64,000 nucleotides of DNA, taken from assembly GCF_034930985.1 (NCBI RefSeq), contig NZ_JAYGIM010000005.1:186001-250000 (forward strand), in the 5' to 3' direction. This stretch comes from Arcicella lustrica (GTDB taxonomy: Bacteria; Bacteroidota; Bacteroidia; Cytophagales; Spirosomataceae). Position 1 is the first letter of the stretch. Each line of letters begins with the position of its first letter. Shown in pieces: positions 42,458 through 51,520 of this stretch. A program made the translations under genes and the position numbers. The notes beneath the pieces are model-generated. The model saw nothing but the letters and a program-made list of their open reading frames with translations, made no database searches and was not told the origin of the DNA.

Positions 42458-42865
42458 ATGAACAAAAGCCCATTCATCTTAATTGTAGATGATAACCGAA
42501 TGAATAGGCTTGTGTTATCTAAACAACTAAGTTCCTTAGAAATACCAATTAGTGAATGTGAAGACGGACAACAGGCGATTGATGCTATCAAAGAAAGTAC
42601 TTTCCAGCACATCATTGTTCTATTAGATTTAAATATGCCTGTGATGGATGGCTATAAATTCTTATTGTATTTAAGAGATAACAAAGTAGAATTTACTGGA
42701 AAACAAATAGAAGTGATTGTCGTCTCGGCATCAGAATATGCAGTTTTTAAAGAAAGAAAATTAGATGTAGAAATTGTAGCGTATTTACAAAAAGTAGTAA
42801 GTAAAGTAATGCTTATTGATGCGATAGAACTTGCTATTGGAAAATTTGACTTCGATGGTATTTAA
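42458..42865 (+). CDS. Stand-alone receiver-domain protein (CheY-like)
   Basis: A single receiver domain of 135 residues with no output domain. Acidic pocket IVDDNRMN, phosphoacceptor Asp in VLLDLNMPVMDGY, Ser in VVSASEY; the usual conserved Lys is in an altered setting (AYLQKVVSKV). Such proteins usually act as phosphate shuttles or sinks in a phosphorelay. Its 3' end overlaps the next kinase gene by 11 bp (if that starts at 42855), which suggests translational coupling. Confidence 0.9.
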   Translation: MNKSPFILIVDDNRMNRLVLSKQLSSLEIPISECEDGQQAIDAIKESTFQHIIVLLDLNMPVMDGYKFLLYLRDNKVEFTGKQIEVIVVSASEYAVFKERKLDVEIVAYLQKVVSKVMLIDAIELAIGKFDFDGI

Positions 42866-44777
42866 AAAGAATGACATAGCCTTGGATCTCCGTTTTATAT
42901 TAAATGAAGTTCCCTTTGCAGTTTTATTAGAGGATAATCAAAGAAGGTTACAATTTGTAAATCCTAATTTTTGCGAACTATTCCACATCCCTATTGAACC
43001 AGACCAAATGGTTGGTTTCAACTGTGAACAAGCCGCTGAATCTGCTGCCCCGCTATTTAAATACTCTCAAGAATTTTTAGAGAGAGTAAAAGAAATTCTT
43101 GCTAAAAAAGAACCCGTTAGACAAGAAATGCTTGAGTTGGCCGACGGAAGATTTTTTTTGAGAGATTACTTACCCATTATTAATAATAATTTTTTTGAAG
43201 GACAAGTATGGATTTACTATGATTATACCTACGCCCATAGTTTAGAAGTAAAGAAGAATAATCAAAAGAAATTCTATGAAAGCATTTTGTTGAATATCCC
43301 TGCTGATATTGCTGTTTTTGATAAGGATCATAAGTACTTATTCGTCAATAAAAGAGCTATTAAAAATGATGAAATCAGAGAATGGATTGTAGGAAAAGAT
43401 GATTTTGATTATGTGAAATTTAGAGGAAGGGACATCAGAATTGCTGAAAAAAGAAGAGCATTATTTCAAGAGGTAGTCAACCAAAAAGATTGTAATGAAT
43501 TTTTAGAAGAAAACATTACTCCTGAAGGCAATATTCAGTATAACCTTCGCAGGATGCACCCTTTCTATGCTGATAACAATGAATTAGAGTTTGTTGTTGG
43601 CTATGGAATGGATGTTACTTCTATCAAAAATGCTGAAGAGAATGTTAATCGTAGGGAGAAAAATTTGGCTCAAATCACAGAAATTTTAAGTATTGCCGTA
43701 ATTGTGATTGACCAATCTTTTAATGTGATTTATACAAACTCTTCTTTTGAATCTACTTTTGGTTATGCTTCAGACGATATTATAGGAAAATCAATTAATG
43801 TAATTGCAGTTGAAAATATTTCTTCTTTAATAAAGGAGATAGAGTTTACCAAGCAGAGTGGTAGTTTTGAAGGTTCTACCAAGGAATATCGTTTTCAAGA
43901 TAAGTATGGTTCAAGAAGATATTTAAGTGTTTCGTTTGTTCCTTATAATATAGCAGAAAGTAACGAAGTATTTTATGCAATCTTTTTTAGTGATGTAACA
44001 GACCAACATCTTGCCGTTTCTGAATTACAAAAAATCATAGAAAAGGAGAAACGATTGAATGAGCTAAAATCAGGATTTGTAAATATTGTTTCTCATGAAA
44101 TGCGTACACCGCTTTCTGTCATTCAGTCGAGCGCACAAATTATGGAAATGCTGAGCGAAACAGATAGATTGGATAAAGAGGCCGTTGACTTCCATACAAA
44201 CAGAATTGTTAGTGAAGTAGGTGGCATGGAAAGTTTGATGGAAGAGTTACTCCTGATTAGCAAAATAGAAAGTGGTAAAGTAGAATTCAGACCATTTCCG
44301 CAAGATTTAGAAAGTTTTGTAAGAGTAATACTTCATGAAAAATATGCACAATTGGCAGATGGAAGACAAATGCAAGTAATTGTAAAGGGAGTAAATCATG
44401 AAGTTGAATTTGATAGAATGATGATGAATCATATCTTGAATAACATCATTGGAAATGCCTTTAAATATTCTGAAGGAAAAAAAGCACCGATTTTACAACT
44501 ACATTTCAGACAGCATGCTGTAACTGTTATGGTGGTTGATTATGGAATTGGTATTCCAGCAAAAGACTTACAAAATTTATTTAAGGCTTTCTCAAGAGCA
44601 TCAAATGTAGATGGAATCAATGGAACTGGTTTAGGTTTACACGTAGTGAAATATTTTACAGATTTTCATAAAGCGAAAATTTATTGTAAATCTCAAGTCA
44701 ACAAAGGAACATGTATAATGCTTGAATTTAATTATAAATCATATTCAAATGCCAAAAATAGTATTAGTAGAGGATGA
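42855..44777 (+). CDS. PAS-domain sensor histidine kinase
   Basis: A cytoplasmic-looking kinase: no membrane segment is seen. Start at 42855 (MVFKKNDIAL) is preferred; an ATG at 42831 would add eight residues. 640 residues: three PAS domains (about 15-120, 130-255, 265-390), the HisKA domain with the phosphorylatable His in VSHEMRTPLSVI, and HATPase_c with NNIIGNAFKYSEG, DYGIGIP and GTGLGLHVV. All catalytic boxes are intact. It likely autophosphorylates and feeds the neighbouring receivers. It overlaps the next gene by 29 bp. Confidence 0.93.
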   Translation: MVFKKNDIALDLRFILNEVPFAVLLEDNQRRLQFVNPNFCELFHIPIEPDQMVGFNCEQAAESAAPLFKYSQEFLERVKEILAKKEPVRQEMLELADGRFFLRDYLPIINNNFFEGQVWIYYDYTYAHSLEVKKNNQKKFYESILLNIPADIAVFDKDHKYLFVNKRAIKNDEIREWIVGKDDFDYVKFRGRDIRIAEKRRALFQEVVNQKDCNEFLEENITPEGNIQYNLRRMHPFYADNNELEFVVGYGMDVTSIKNAEENVNRREKNLAQITEILSIAVIVIDQSFNVIYTNSSFESTFGYASDDIIGKSINVIAVENISSLIKEIEFTKQSGSFEGSTKEYRFQDKYGSRRYLSVSFVPYNIAESNEVFYAIFFSDVTDQHLAVSELQKIIEKEKRLNELKSGFVNIVSHEMRTPLSVIQSSAQIMEMLSETDRLDKEAVDFHTNRIVSEVGGMESLMEELLLISKIESGKVEFRPFPQDLESFVRVILHEKYAQLADGRQMQVIVKGVNHEVEFDRMMMNHILNNIIGNAFKYSEGKKAPILQLHFRQHAVTVMVVDYGIGIPAKDLQNLFKAFSRASNVDGINGTGLGLHVVKYFTDFHKAKIYCKSQVNKGTCIMLEFNYKSYSNAKNSISRG

Positions 44778-45837
44778 ATTACAGTTGGCAGAGAATACAA
44801 AACTTATCCTTGAAATCAATGGATTTGAGTGTTTTGTGGCTAATAAAGGACAAGAAGGAATTGATTTAATCACGTCTATCAATCCATGTTTGGTTATTTG
44901 CGATATTAATTTAGACGAAATTGATGGTTATGAAATCTTGAGGCAAATAAGATTAAACCCTCAATTTCTAAATTTACCCTTTATCTTTTTAACAGCCAGA
45001 GCCGACTTTGTGGATAAAAGAAAAGGGATGAATTCGGGTGCTGATGATTTCCTAACCAAACCTTATAATGCTAGAGTACTAGTTGAAACGATTCGAGCAC
45101 GTTTGGAACTGAGTAATCAGAAAAAAGAGTCAGTAGGAATAGAAATCAAGAAAAATGCGATAGATGTATTTTATCATGTTTCCAATCATGAATACCTAAC
45201 ACCGCTTAATGGTATTATTAACCTAAGCGAGATTGCTTTGGATATGGTTAGAAATAAGCAAACTTTCGACATTGAACCCTTATTAGAAGGCATTTATACT
45301 TCTGGAAACAGAATGCTGAGAACTACCCGAAAGCTATTGTGGTACAACCAATTATCTAATGCTGTAAATCCTTGGAAAAATGTATTAGGAGCCAATAGCC
45401 AAATTAATGTCATTAAGTTTCTGCAAGATATTGTGGATAGTGCAACAAAAAGCTCATTGAAAATATTTGACATCAATATTAAGTCAAACGTTACTTATTT
45501 ATATGGATATGATGAGAGTTTAATTCAAATTATGTTCATGGAGTTAATCCAAAATGTAGTGAATTTTGCTGACTCAAATCGAAAAGTATATATAGAAGCA
45601 AGACTTGAAAATGATTTTTTAGTATTAATTATTAGAAATCATTATTCCGAGAATTATACTTTGACAACAGAAGAGATAAAGCCATTTTATCAAGCACATA
45701 ATCCCAAAGATATGAATGGCACAGGCTTAGGCTTATATATTGTAAAGGAATGGGTAGAGTCAATTAATGGGCAATTTGAAGTAAAAGGCGAAAATCAACT
45801 ATTCGATATAGTTATTAAAATTTCAATAAATGCTTAG
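44749..45837 (+). CDS. Receiver-histidine kinase fusion with atypical ATPase domain
   Basis: The start at 44749 (MPKIVLVEDE) puts the receiver domain at the N-terminus; the longer ATG at 44722 only adds nine residues. 362 residues. Receiver (about 1-122): LVEDE, Asp in LVICDINLDEIDGY, IFLTARAD, FLTKPYN. Then a HisKA-like helix with SNHEYLTPLNGI, and an HATPase domain with the N box (ELIQNVVNFA) and GTGLGLYIV, but the expected DxGxG is replaced by IIRNHYSENY. ATP binding may therefore be weak, and the protein could act as a phosphotransferase or adapter rather than a kinase. It ends the unit and is followed by a terminator. Confidence 0.88.
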   Translation: MPKIVLVEDELQLAENTKLILEINGFECFVANKGQEGIDLITSINPCLVICDINLDEIDGYEILRQIRLNPQFLNLPFIFLTARADFVDKRKGMNSGADDFLTKPYNARVLVETIRARLELSNQKKESVGIEIKKNAIDVFYHVSNHEYLTPLNGIINLSEIALDMVRNKQTFDIEPLLEGIYTSGNRMLRTTRKLLWYNQLSNAVNPWKNVLGANSQINVIKFLQDIVDSATKSSLKIFDINIKSNVTYLYGYDESLIQIMFMELIQNVVNFADSNRKVYIEARLENDFLVLIIRNHYSENYTLTTEEIKPFYQAHNPKDMNGTGLGLYIVKEWVESINGQFEVKGENQLFDIVIKISINA

Positions 45838-45870
45838 TAAATATTAATACTACTAAGGTGAACTATTAAA

Positions 45871-45898
45871 GGCTCAAAGCTCTGCATTGAGCCTTTTT
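45871..45898 (+). terminator. Intrinsic terminator of the first signalling operon
   Basis: GGCTCAA/TTGAGCC stem (45871-45877 with 45887-45893) followed by five T. It lies 34 bp beyond the stop of the receiver-kinase fusion gene. Confidence 0.85.
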
Positions 45899-46060
45899 AA
45901 AAATCTATAATGTTGAACATTGTGGTTTTGAGGCTAATTAATATTTCCTGTCATTTTAAATTAGAAATTGATTTAGATATTTAATCTAGTTTTATGGTAT
46001 TTATACTTCAAACATAGTAAGGGTTAAATATGGCTTCTAATTTTAGTAAAATCTTTATTT

Positions 46061-46555
46061 ATGAAAGCAGTTTTTATTTCTATTTTATTTATCATAATTA
46101 TTTCATTTACGATGCAATCTTGTGTTAGTTCTAAAAAATATAATTCCCAAATATTTGAAAAAAATAGACTCTATGAAAACTTTAAACGCTCACAAATTGA
46201 AGTACGTGATTTAAGAGCAAAAAATCTTGCAATCACTGAGGAATACTTAAATCAAGATGAAAAAAGAAAGTCAGAATTGAAGGCTGTTAATGAAATTCGA
46301 AATGCTTATAAACAAGACTCATTGAGAATAAAAAGGCTATTGAGTGATGCTGAAAATAAGGTTAAAGAGTTTATGTATTTTAAAATGGAAATGAGAGCTA
46401 AAAGTGCTAGTTATGAAAATCAGATTTCTGAACTAAATATTAATATTCAAAAACAGAACAGGACTATTAGTTTACTTTCCAAAAAACTAATAAAGGAAAG
46501 AAGACACAAAAGGGAATTAATAAATCTTTATGAAAGAAAGATTAAAAACAAATAA
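46061..46555 (+). CDS. Small coiled-coil lipoprotein
   Basis: A 164-residue protein with a lipoprotein signal (MKAVFISILFIIIISFTMQ, lipobox MQSC) and a mature part that is almost all charged helix (RSQIEVRDLRAKNLAITEEY, then repeated heptads), so a periplasmic coiled coil anchored in a membrane. No family is recognised. It stands between two signalling units, with its own terminator. It might be a sensor partner or a cell-envelope spacer; neither is shown. Confidence 0.75.
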   Translation: MKAVFISILFIIIISFTMQSCVSSKKYNSQIFEKNRLYENFKRSQIEVRDLRAKNLAITEEYLNQDEKRKSELKAVNEIRNAYKQDSLRIKRLLSDAENKVKEFMYFKMEMRAKSASYENQISELNINIQKQNRTISLLSKKLIKERRHKRELINLYERKIKNK

Positions 46556-46665
46556 CTTTTTAATTAAAGGTGAAACTTACAAAAAGAAAACTAAATAGGA
46601 TTCTTTAGAAAATGTTTTCACTATTTTCTAAATAGAAACCCTATTTATGTGTGTTAATAATTTAT

Positions 46666-46698
46666 ATTCCCAATTCTTTGTAAGAATTGGGAATTTTT
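46666..46698 (+). terminator. Intrinsic terminator of the lipoprotein gene
   Basis: A 13-bp stem (46666-46678 with 46682-46694; ATTCCCAATTCTT) with a 3-base loop and a T tract at 46694-46698. It lies about 110 bp beyond the lipoprotein stop. Confidence 0.85.
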
Positions 46699-46810
46699 AT
46701 AAATAGTTAGCGTGTTTTAGACATCGTTAACATTGTCCAACTGACTTCATAAATAATATTTCAGATTAAATTTTCTTATTGATTATTACCATTTATTAAC
46801 GATTTCTTCA

Positions 46811-46846
46811 AAGCAATACTTGTCTTGTGGCAGGTATTGCTTTTTT
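46811..46846 (+). terminator. Orphan intrinsic terminator (possible small RNA end)
   Basis: Stem AAGCAATAC/GTATTGCTT (46811-46819 with 46834-46842), lengthened by three more pairs including a G-U, followed by six T. No gene lies between it and the previous terminator at 46698, so it may end a short untranslated RNA from roughly 46700-46846. Confidence 0.6.
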
Positions 46847-46879
46847 ATTTCATTCTATTGGTAAAATAATTTGCCTTAC

Positions 46880-46945
46880 CCCTTAAATTAGGGAAAAACC
46901 CCTACTTTAAGGGATTGTACAGCCTTTAAATAAACCGTTATTTTG
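46880..46945 (+). promoter_or_regulatory. Promoter-like element with two CCCT-AGGG palindromes upstream of tandem kinases
   Basis: Two 14-bp sites stand 20 bp apart: CCCTTAAATTAGGG (46880-46893) and CCCTACTTTAAGGG (46900-46913). The second, with its flanks, matches the element at 41481 (25 of 27 bases), and a TATTTTG box follows at 46939-46945 with the same 45-base spacing. It precedes the first tandem PAS kinase (start 47090) by about 145 bp. The 20-bp centre spacing, two helix turns, suits a dimeric regulator bound twice. Confidence 0.6.
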
Positions 46946-47089
46946 TATTGTAAGTTAGTAGAGAGATTATGGTGTTTATCTACTGGCATTCACTAACACA
47001 CTGAATATTTGACAAATAGACTAACCCAATTTTATTGATACATAACTTGCCTTTAAAATGACTTATTACTTCAATACAATAAACAGTCA

Positions 47090-48901
47090 ATGATCCTAAA
47101 CAATCAATTTCTCGACGCATTAGATGAATTTGTATTTATTGTTGATGCAGAATATAAAATACGAGCATTCAATAAATCTTTTGCATCACTCTATTTTTCG
47201 CATTTTGGTGAGTATCCTGAAATTGGTCAAGAAGGACTTATGAACTATAGTCCAAATCTTGGTGAACTGGTTAGAAGTTCATTCAAAAGAGGTTTTAGTG
47301 GCGAGCGTTTTAAAATTAATAATCAAGTTAATGGTGTATATCTGGAATTTACGGTTAGTCCTATTTTTGATGTAAACCAAAAGGTTGAGTCTTTAGTAGT
47401 TTCAGCCCATGAGACTACACAAACTAATAACTTGATTAAAAAGGTTTCGGCTCAGGAAGAAAAATACCAATATGTCGTTGAAAATATTCATGATGTGATT
47501 TTTCAAACTGATGCTGTAGGCAATTGGACTTTTCTGAATAAAGCTTGGACTGACATTTTTCAATATACAGTAGAAGAGTCGCTAAACACACCATTTTATT
47601 CATACTTACATCCTGATGATGTAAGGAAAAATGAATTACTTTTTGAGCCACTTATTAATCGTAAAAAAAAGTTTTGTCGTCATGTTATCCGCTACATTAC
47701 TAAAGCTGGAAAAATAAGATGGATTAAAGTTTTTGCTACGCTTTTAATAAATGAAGACGATGAAATAATTGGTACAACTGGCACTTTAAGAGATATTACT
47801 GATGAAATAGTCAATGAGCATTTCAACGAGTTATTATTAAATAATGTCCGTGACCTTATCTGTATTCATAATCAAGATGGTACTTATCTTTTTGTTTAGC
47901 CATCAATTGAAGATTTAACAGGATTTAAACCCTATGAATTAATTGGTAAAAACCCTTATGATTTTTTTCATCCTGATGATCTTGAACTTGTCAAGGACCG
48001 TCATCAAGAAATTCTAAGTACACGAGATGATTGTACATATATATCATACCGTTTTCTAAAGAAAAATGGTGATTATATTTGGGTGGAATCTAATTCAAAA
48101 ATATTCTTTGATGAGTATGAAATTGAAAATAGGATTATCACTTCAACTCATGAAATTCAAGAAAGGAAATTAGCTGAGGAAAGTATGATGAAGGCTCTTC
48201 AGAAAGAAAAAGAACTGAATGAGCTAAAGTCCAGATTTGTGGCTATGACTACGCATGAATTTAAAACACCCCTTGCTACGATTTCTTCATCTGCTGATAT
48301 CATTGAAATGTATGCTGAACGCAGCCTAAATGCTGATACTGAAAATATCATCAAACAGGTGAAAAATATCAATATCGAAGTGCTTAGAATGACGAATATG
48401 ATGGATACTTCTTTGTTTTTAGGTAAAATAGAAGCCAACAAAACAGAAGTAAGCAAAGAAGAAATAGATTTGGTAAGCTTAGTGCAGTATATTATTGATA
48501 GACAAGTAAGACATCAAAAAGATAAGCGTAAATTATATTTTGAATTGAGGGGAACAGTCAAAAAAGTGTTTGCGGATGCTCAACATTTAGAGCATATTTT
48601 AGATAATTTAATTTCTAATGCTTTTAAATTCTCTCAAAACAAGCCTAGTCCAGCTTTAATTTTAACTTTTAATGAAAATAATTTCACCGTTGATATTATA
48701 GATTATGGCTTGGGCATTCCGCAGAATCAACATAAAAAAGTTTACTCCTCTTTTTTTAGAGGAGATAATGTAAGGAATATTAAAGGTACAGGGCTTGGCT
48801 TACTAATTGTCTATAATTTAGTAAAAATGAATGGTGGTAAAATCACATTCGAAAGCGAAGAAAATCAAGGAACTACTTTCACTTTAGAATTTCCGTACTG
48901 A
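47090..48901 (+). pseudogene. PAS histidine kinase interrupted by an in-frame TAG
   Basis: A tandem relative of the kinase at 49151. Codons run in one frame from 47090 to 48901 except for TAG at 47897-47899. The paralogue has Ser at the equivalent place (YLYVSPSS versus YLFV-stop-PSI), so a single TCG-to-TAG change would explain it. Part 1 (269 residues) holds two PAS domains and the start of a third; part 2 carries the rest of that PAS, HisKA (MTTHEFKTPLATI), and an intact HATPase (NLISNAFKFSQN, DYGLGIP, GTGLGLLIV). Apart from the stop the sequence shows no decay, so the break is recent, a sequencing error, or suppressed. An internal start at 48083 could yield a short kinase core. Confidence 0.85.
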
Positions 48902-48998
48902 TAAGACTGCATTCAACATTAAAAAATAACAGATACTGATTTAAAAGTACAAAAAAATCATAATTTTATGATAATTGTCAGTGTTTAGCTGCTTTTTC

Positions 48999-49016
48999 AA
49001 TTCTAAATTTAGAATT
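48999..49016. promoter_or_regulatory. Perfect 18-bp palindrome upstream of the second tandem kinase
   Basis: AATTCTAAATTTAGAATT is identical to its reverse complement and lies 135 bp before the 49151 ATG. It may be an operator or the arms of a small terminator-like structure after the first kinase; no T tract follows, so an operator is favoured weakly. Confidence 0.4.
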
Positions 49017-49150
49017 AGAACTGGTTATGTACTTATTTGGGGATTTTTATCTTAATTTAATGATTAAATAAACTCAAAAAAGGGTCAACTAAAGGATTAA
49101 AAATTGTAGAAAAATCATTTTCTATCATATCTGTTAAACTAATTTTTAGA

Positions 49151-50989
49151 ATGACTAAGCAAAACGACCTATTATCATTAAGCCAAGAAGCGCTAGACAT
49201 TCTGGTAGATCCTGTTTGCGTATTAGATGCAGAATGTAATTTTGTTCTTTTCAATAAATCTTACAGTACTTTTTTTAAAGAATTGTATGATTACTTCCCT
49301 GTAATCGGAAGTAAAAGACTTACTGATACCGATACTTTGTTTTCATCTGTTGCTCCAAATAATATTAGAAGAGGATTGAGTGGAGAAAGATTTAAGACTA
49401 CTCATGAAGCTAAAGGGAAATTTTATGAGTTTTATATCAATCCAGTTTTTAATACTGAACAGAAAGTGACTCATCTTATCATTTATTCAAGAGATGTTAC
49501 TGAAAAAAAACAGCTAATCCGAAAGGTATCAGAGCAAGAAGAACAATATAAATATGTAGTTGAGAGTGTACATGAAGTGCTTTTCCAAACAGATAATGTT
49601 GGAAATTGGACTTTTCTAAATAAGGCTTGGAGTGATATTCTAGGTTATTCTATTGAAGAATCTATCGGAAAGACTTTTTATACATTTCTGCATCCTGACG
49701 ATATAAAAAAGAATGAATTACTTTTTGAGCCTTTAATCAATCAGCAAAAAACTTCATGTAATCATTCTATTCGTTATCTCAACAAAGCTGGTCACACAAT
49801 TTGGATTAAAGTTTTTGCGACCCTTTTAACGAATGAAAAAAAAGAGGTTTTAGGTGTAACAGGTACTTTAAGAGACATTACCAATGAGAAAGCTAATTCG
49901 CATTTAAGCGAGTTATTATCAAGTAATGTGCGTGATTTAATTTGTATTTACAACCTTCAAGGCGAATATCTTTATGTTTCTCCCTCAAGCAAAGATGTTT
50001 TGGGCTATGAACCAGAAGAACTAATCGGCAAAAATGTATATGATTACTTTTTTCCTGATGATATTGAAGAAGTACAACGTAGGCATGAACGCTTGCTTTT
50101 AGAAGACAAAACAGAATCATCAATTGAGTATAGATTCCTGAAAAAAAATGGGGAATTTATTTGGATGCAAACGTCTTATAAAATGTTTTTTGATGAATAT
50201 GATATCGAAGACAGAATTATTAGTTCAAGTAGAGAAATAACACTGAAGAAAAGAGCTGAAGAAAGTATGATGAATGCTCTTCAAAAAGAAAAAGAGCTAA
50301 ACCAACTAAAAACAAGGTTTGTGGCAATGACCGCCCATGAATTTAAAACGCCACTTTCTACTATTTCTTCCTCCGCAGAAATTATAGAAATGTTTCTTGA
50401 ACAGCTACAAGATGGAATTATCAGAGAAAAGCTAAACAAACAACTCAGTAATATTCATAATGAAATTGCTAGAATTACTAATTTGATGGATGAAACGTTA
50501 TTTTTAGGCAAAATTGAAGATGAAAATGCGGATGTCAAAAAAGTAGAAGTAGATTTGGTTGCAATAGTAAACTATGTCATGGAAAGGCAAAACAGGCATC
50601 AAAAAGATGGTAGGAAATTAGTTGTGGAGCAAATCGGAGAAGCCAGAAAAGTACTTGCCGACCCACAGCATTTAGAACATATCATTGACAATTTGGTATC
50701 GAATGCGTTTAAATATTCTCCGAAAAGAGACAGCCCAAAATTAACTTTATACTTCAATGAAAATGATTATGTCATTGAAGTAAAAGATTTTGGCATTGGT
50801 ATTCCAAGAGAACAATATAAAAAGGTTTATTCTTCCTTTTTCAGAGGTGAAAATGTTGGAGGAATTAAAGGAACTGGTTTAGGCTTATTGATAGTCCATA
50901 ACTTAGTAAAAATGAACGGAGGTAACATTACTTTTGAAAGTGAAGAAAATGTTGGAACAACTTTCAAACTAACCTTTTCATATTCTTAA
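49151..50989 (+). CDS. PAS-domain sensor histidine kinase (intact tandem copy)
   Basis: 612 residues without a membrane segment. Three PAS domains: about 10-115 (the least conserved), 130-250 (FLNKAWSDILGYSIEESIGK) and 255-375 (YVSPSSKDVLGYEPEELIGK). HisKA follows with its His in MTAHEFKTPLSTISSS, then HATPase_c with NLVSNAFKYSPK, DFGIGIP and GTGLGLLIVHNL. Every catalytic box is present. It shares its domain order and long stretches with the broken copy 250 bp upstream, so the pair arose by tandem duplication. No response regulator is adjacent; the regulators of the unit at 41812 are the nearest candidates. Confidence 0.93.
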   Translation: MTKQNDLLSLSQEALDILVDPVCVLDAECNFVLFNKSYSTFFKELYDYFPVIGSKRLTDTDTLFSSVAPNNIRRGLSGERFKTTHEAKGKFYEFYINPVFNTEQKVTHLIIYSRDVTEKKQLIRKVSEQEEQYKYVVESVHEVLFQTDNVGNWTFLNKAWSDILGYSIEESIGKTFYTFLHPDDIKKNELLFEPLINQQKTSCNHSIRYLNKAGHTIWIKVFATLLTNEKKEVLGVTGTLRDITNEKANSHLSELLSSNVRDLICIYNLQGEYLYVSPSSKDVLGYEPEELIGKNVYDYFFPDDIEEVQRRHERLLLEDKTESSIEYRFLKKNGEFIWMQTSYKMFFDEYDIEDRIISSSREITLKKRAEESMMNALQKEKELNQLKTRFVAMTAHEFKTPLSTISSSAEIIEMFLEQLQDGIIREKLNKQLSNIHNEIARITNLMDETLFLGKIEDENADVKKVEVDLVAIVNYVMERQNRHQKDGRKLVVEQIGEARKVLADPQHLEHIIDNLVSNAFKYSPKRDSPKLTLYFNENDYVIEVKDFGIGIPREQYKKVYSSFFRGENVGGIKGTGLGLLIVHNLVKMNGGNITFESEENVGTTFKLTFSYS

Positions 50990-51060
50990 TTGTACTTCTT
51001 TGCAGACTTGAATTTCATCTCTGAAAAGCGATTAAAATTACAGACATGAGAAAAGTATCA

Positions 51061-51498
51061 TTACTCTACTTTATTTTTACAAGTAGCCAATATTTTCTGA
51101 ACATCTTTTACTTCTGTAATGGTTTTTTCGCCACCCCATTCATTATAAATAAAAGTAGCGATTTCGGCTACGTCCAACGCTTGTAATTGTGAATTGGCTG
51201 GCATTGGTTGATGATACGATTTTCCATTTACTGTAATGGTGTCCATCAATCCATTGCGCATCGAACACAGAATTAATTCTTTATTCTTTGCCAAAAAATC
51301 TGAGCCAGCAATGGGCGGATACAATCCCGCTAAACCTTCTCCTTTTTCTTGATGGCAATTCGCACAATGGGTTTTATAAAGTGCTTGTCCGTCGATATAA
51401 TACTGTTTTCTCTTGATTTCCTCTTTGCTATCACAAGCAACCATCATCAATACACAAAAAGCAAAACCAAGTTTGTAAGCAGTAATTGTGCTTAACAT
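51061..51498 (-). CDS. Mono-heme c-type cytochrome lipoprotein
   Basis: The start at 51498 (MLSTITAYKL) is chosen because the upstream in-frame ATG at 51546 overlaps the SCO gene. 145 residues: lipobox VACDSKEE, a class I heme site CANCHQEKGEG, the typical LYPPIAGSDFL after it, and a likely Met ligand in HQPMPANSQ. It is 22 bp downstream of a SCO gene, so the two are probably one transcript. A cytochrome/SCO pair points to copper or heme electron transfer in the envelope, perhaps as a donor to an oxidase. Confidence 0.9.
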   Translation of the reverse strand: MLSTITAYKLGFAFCVLMMVACDSKEEIKRKQYYIDGQALYKTHCANCHQEKGEGLAGLYPPIAGSDFLAKNKELILCSMRNGLMDTITVNGKSYHQPMPANSQLQALDVAEIATFIYNEWGGEKTITEVKDVQKILATCKNKVE

Positions 51499-51520
51499 TA
51501 ATATCTTTTTCAACAAATTA

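Noticed and set aside
44722..44748. Longer start for the receiver-kinase fusion
   Set aside because: The extra nine residues are not part of a receiver domain; MPKIVLVEDE at 44749 is the canonical opening.
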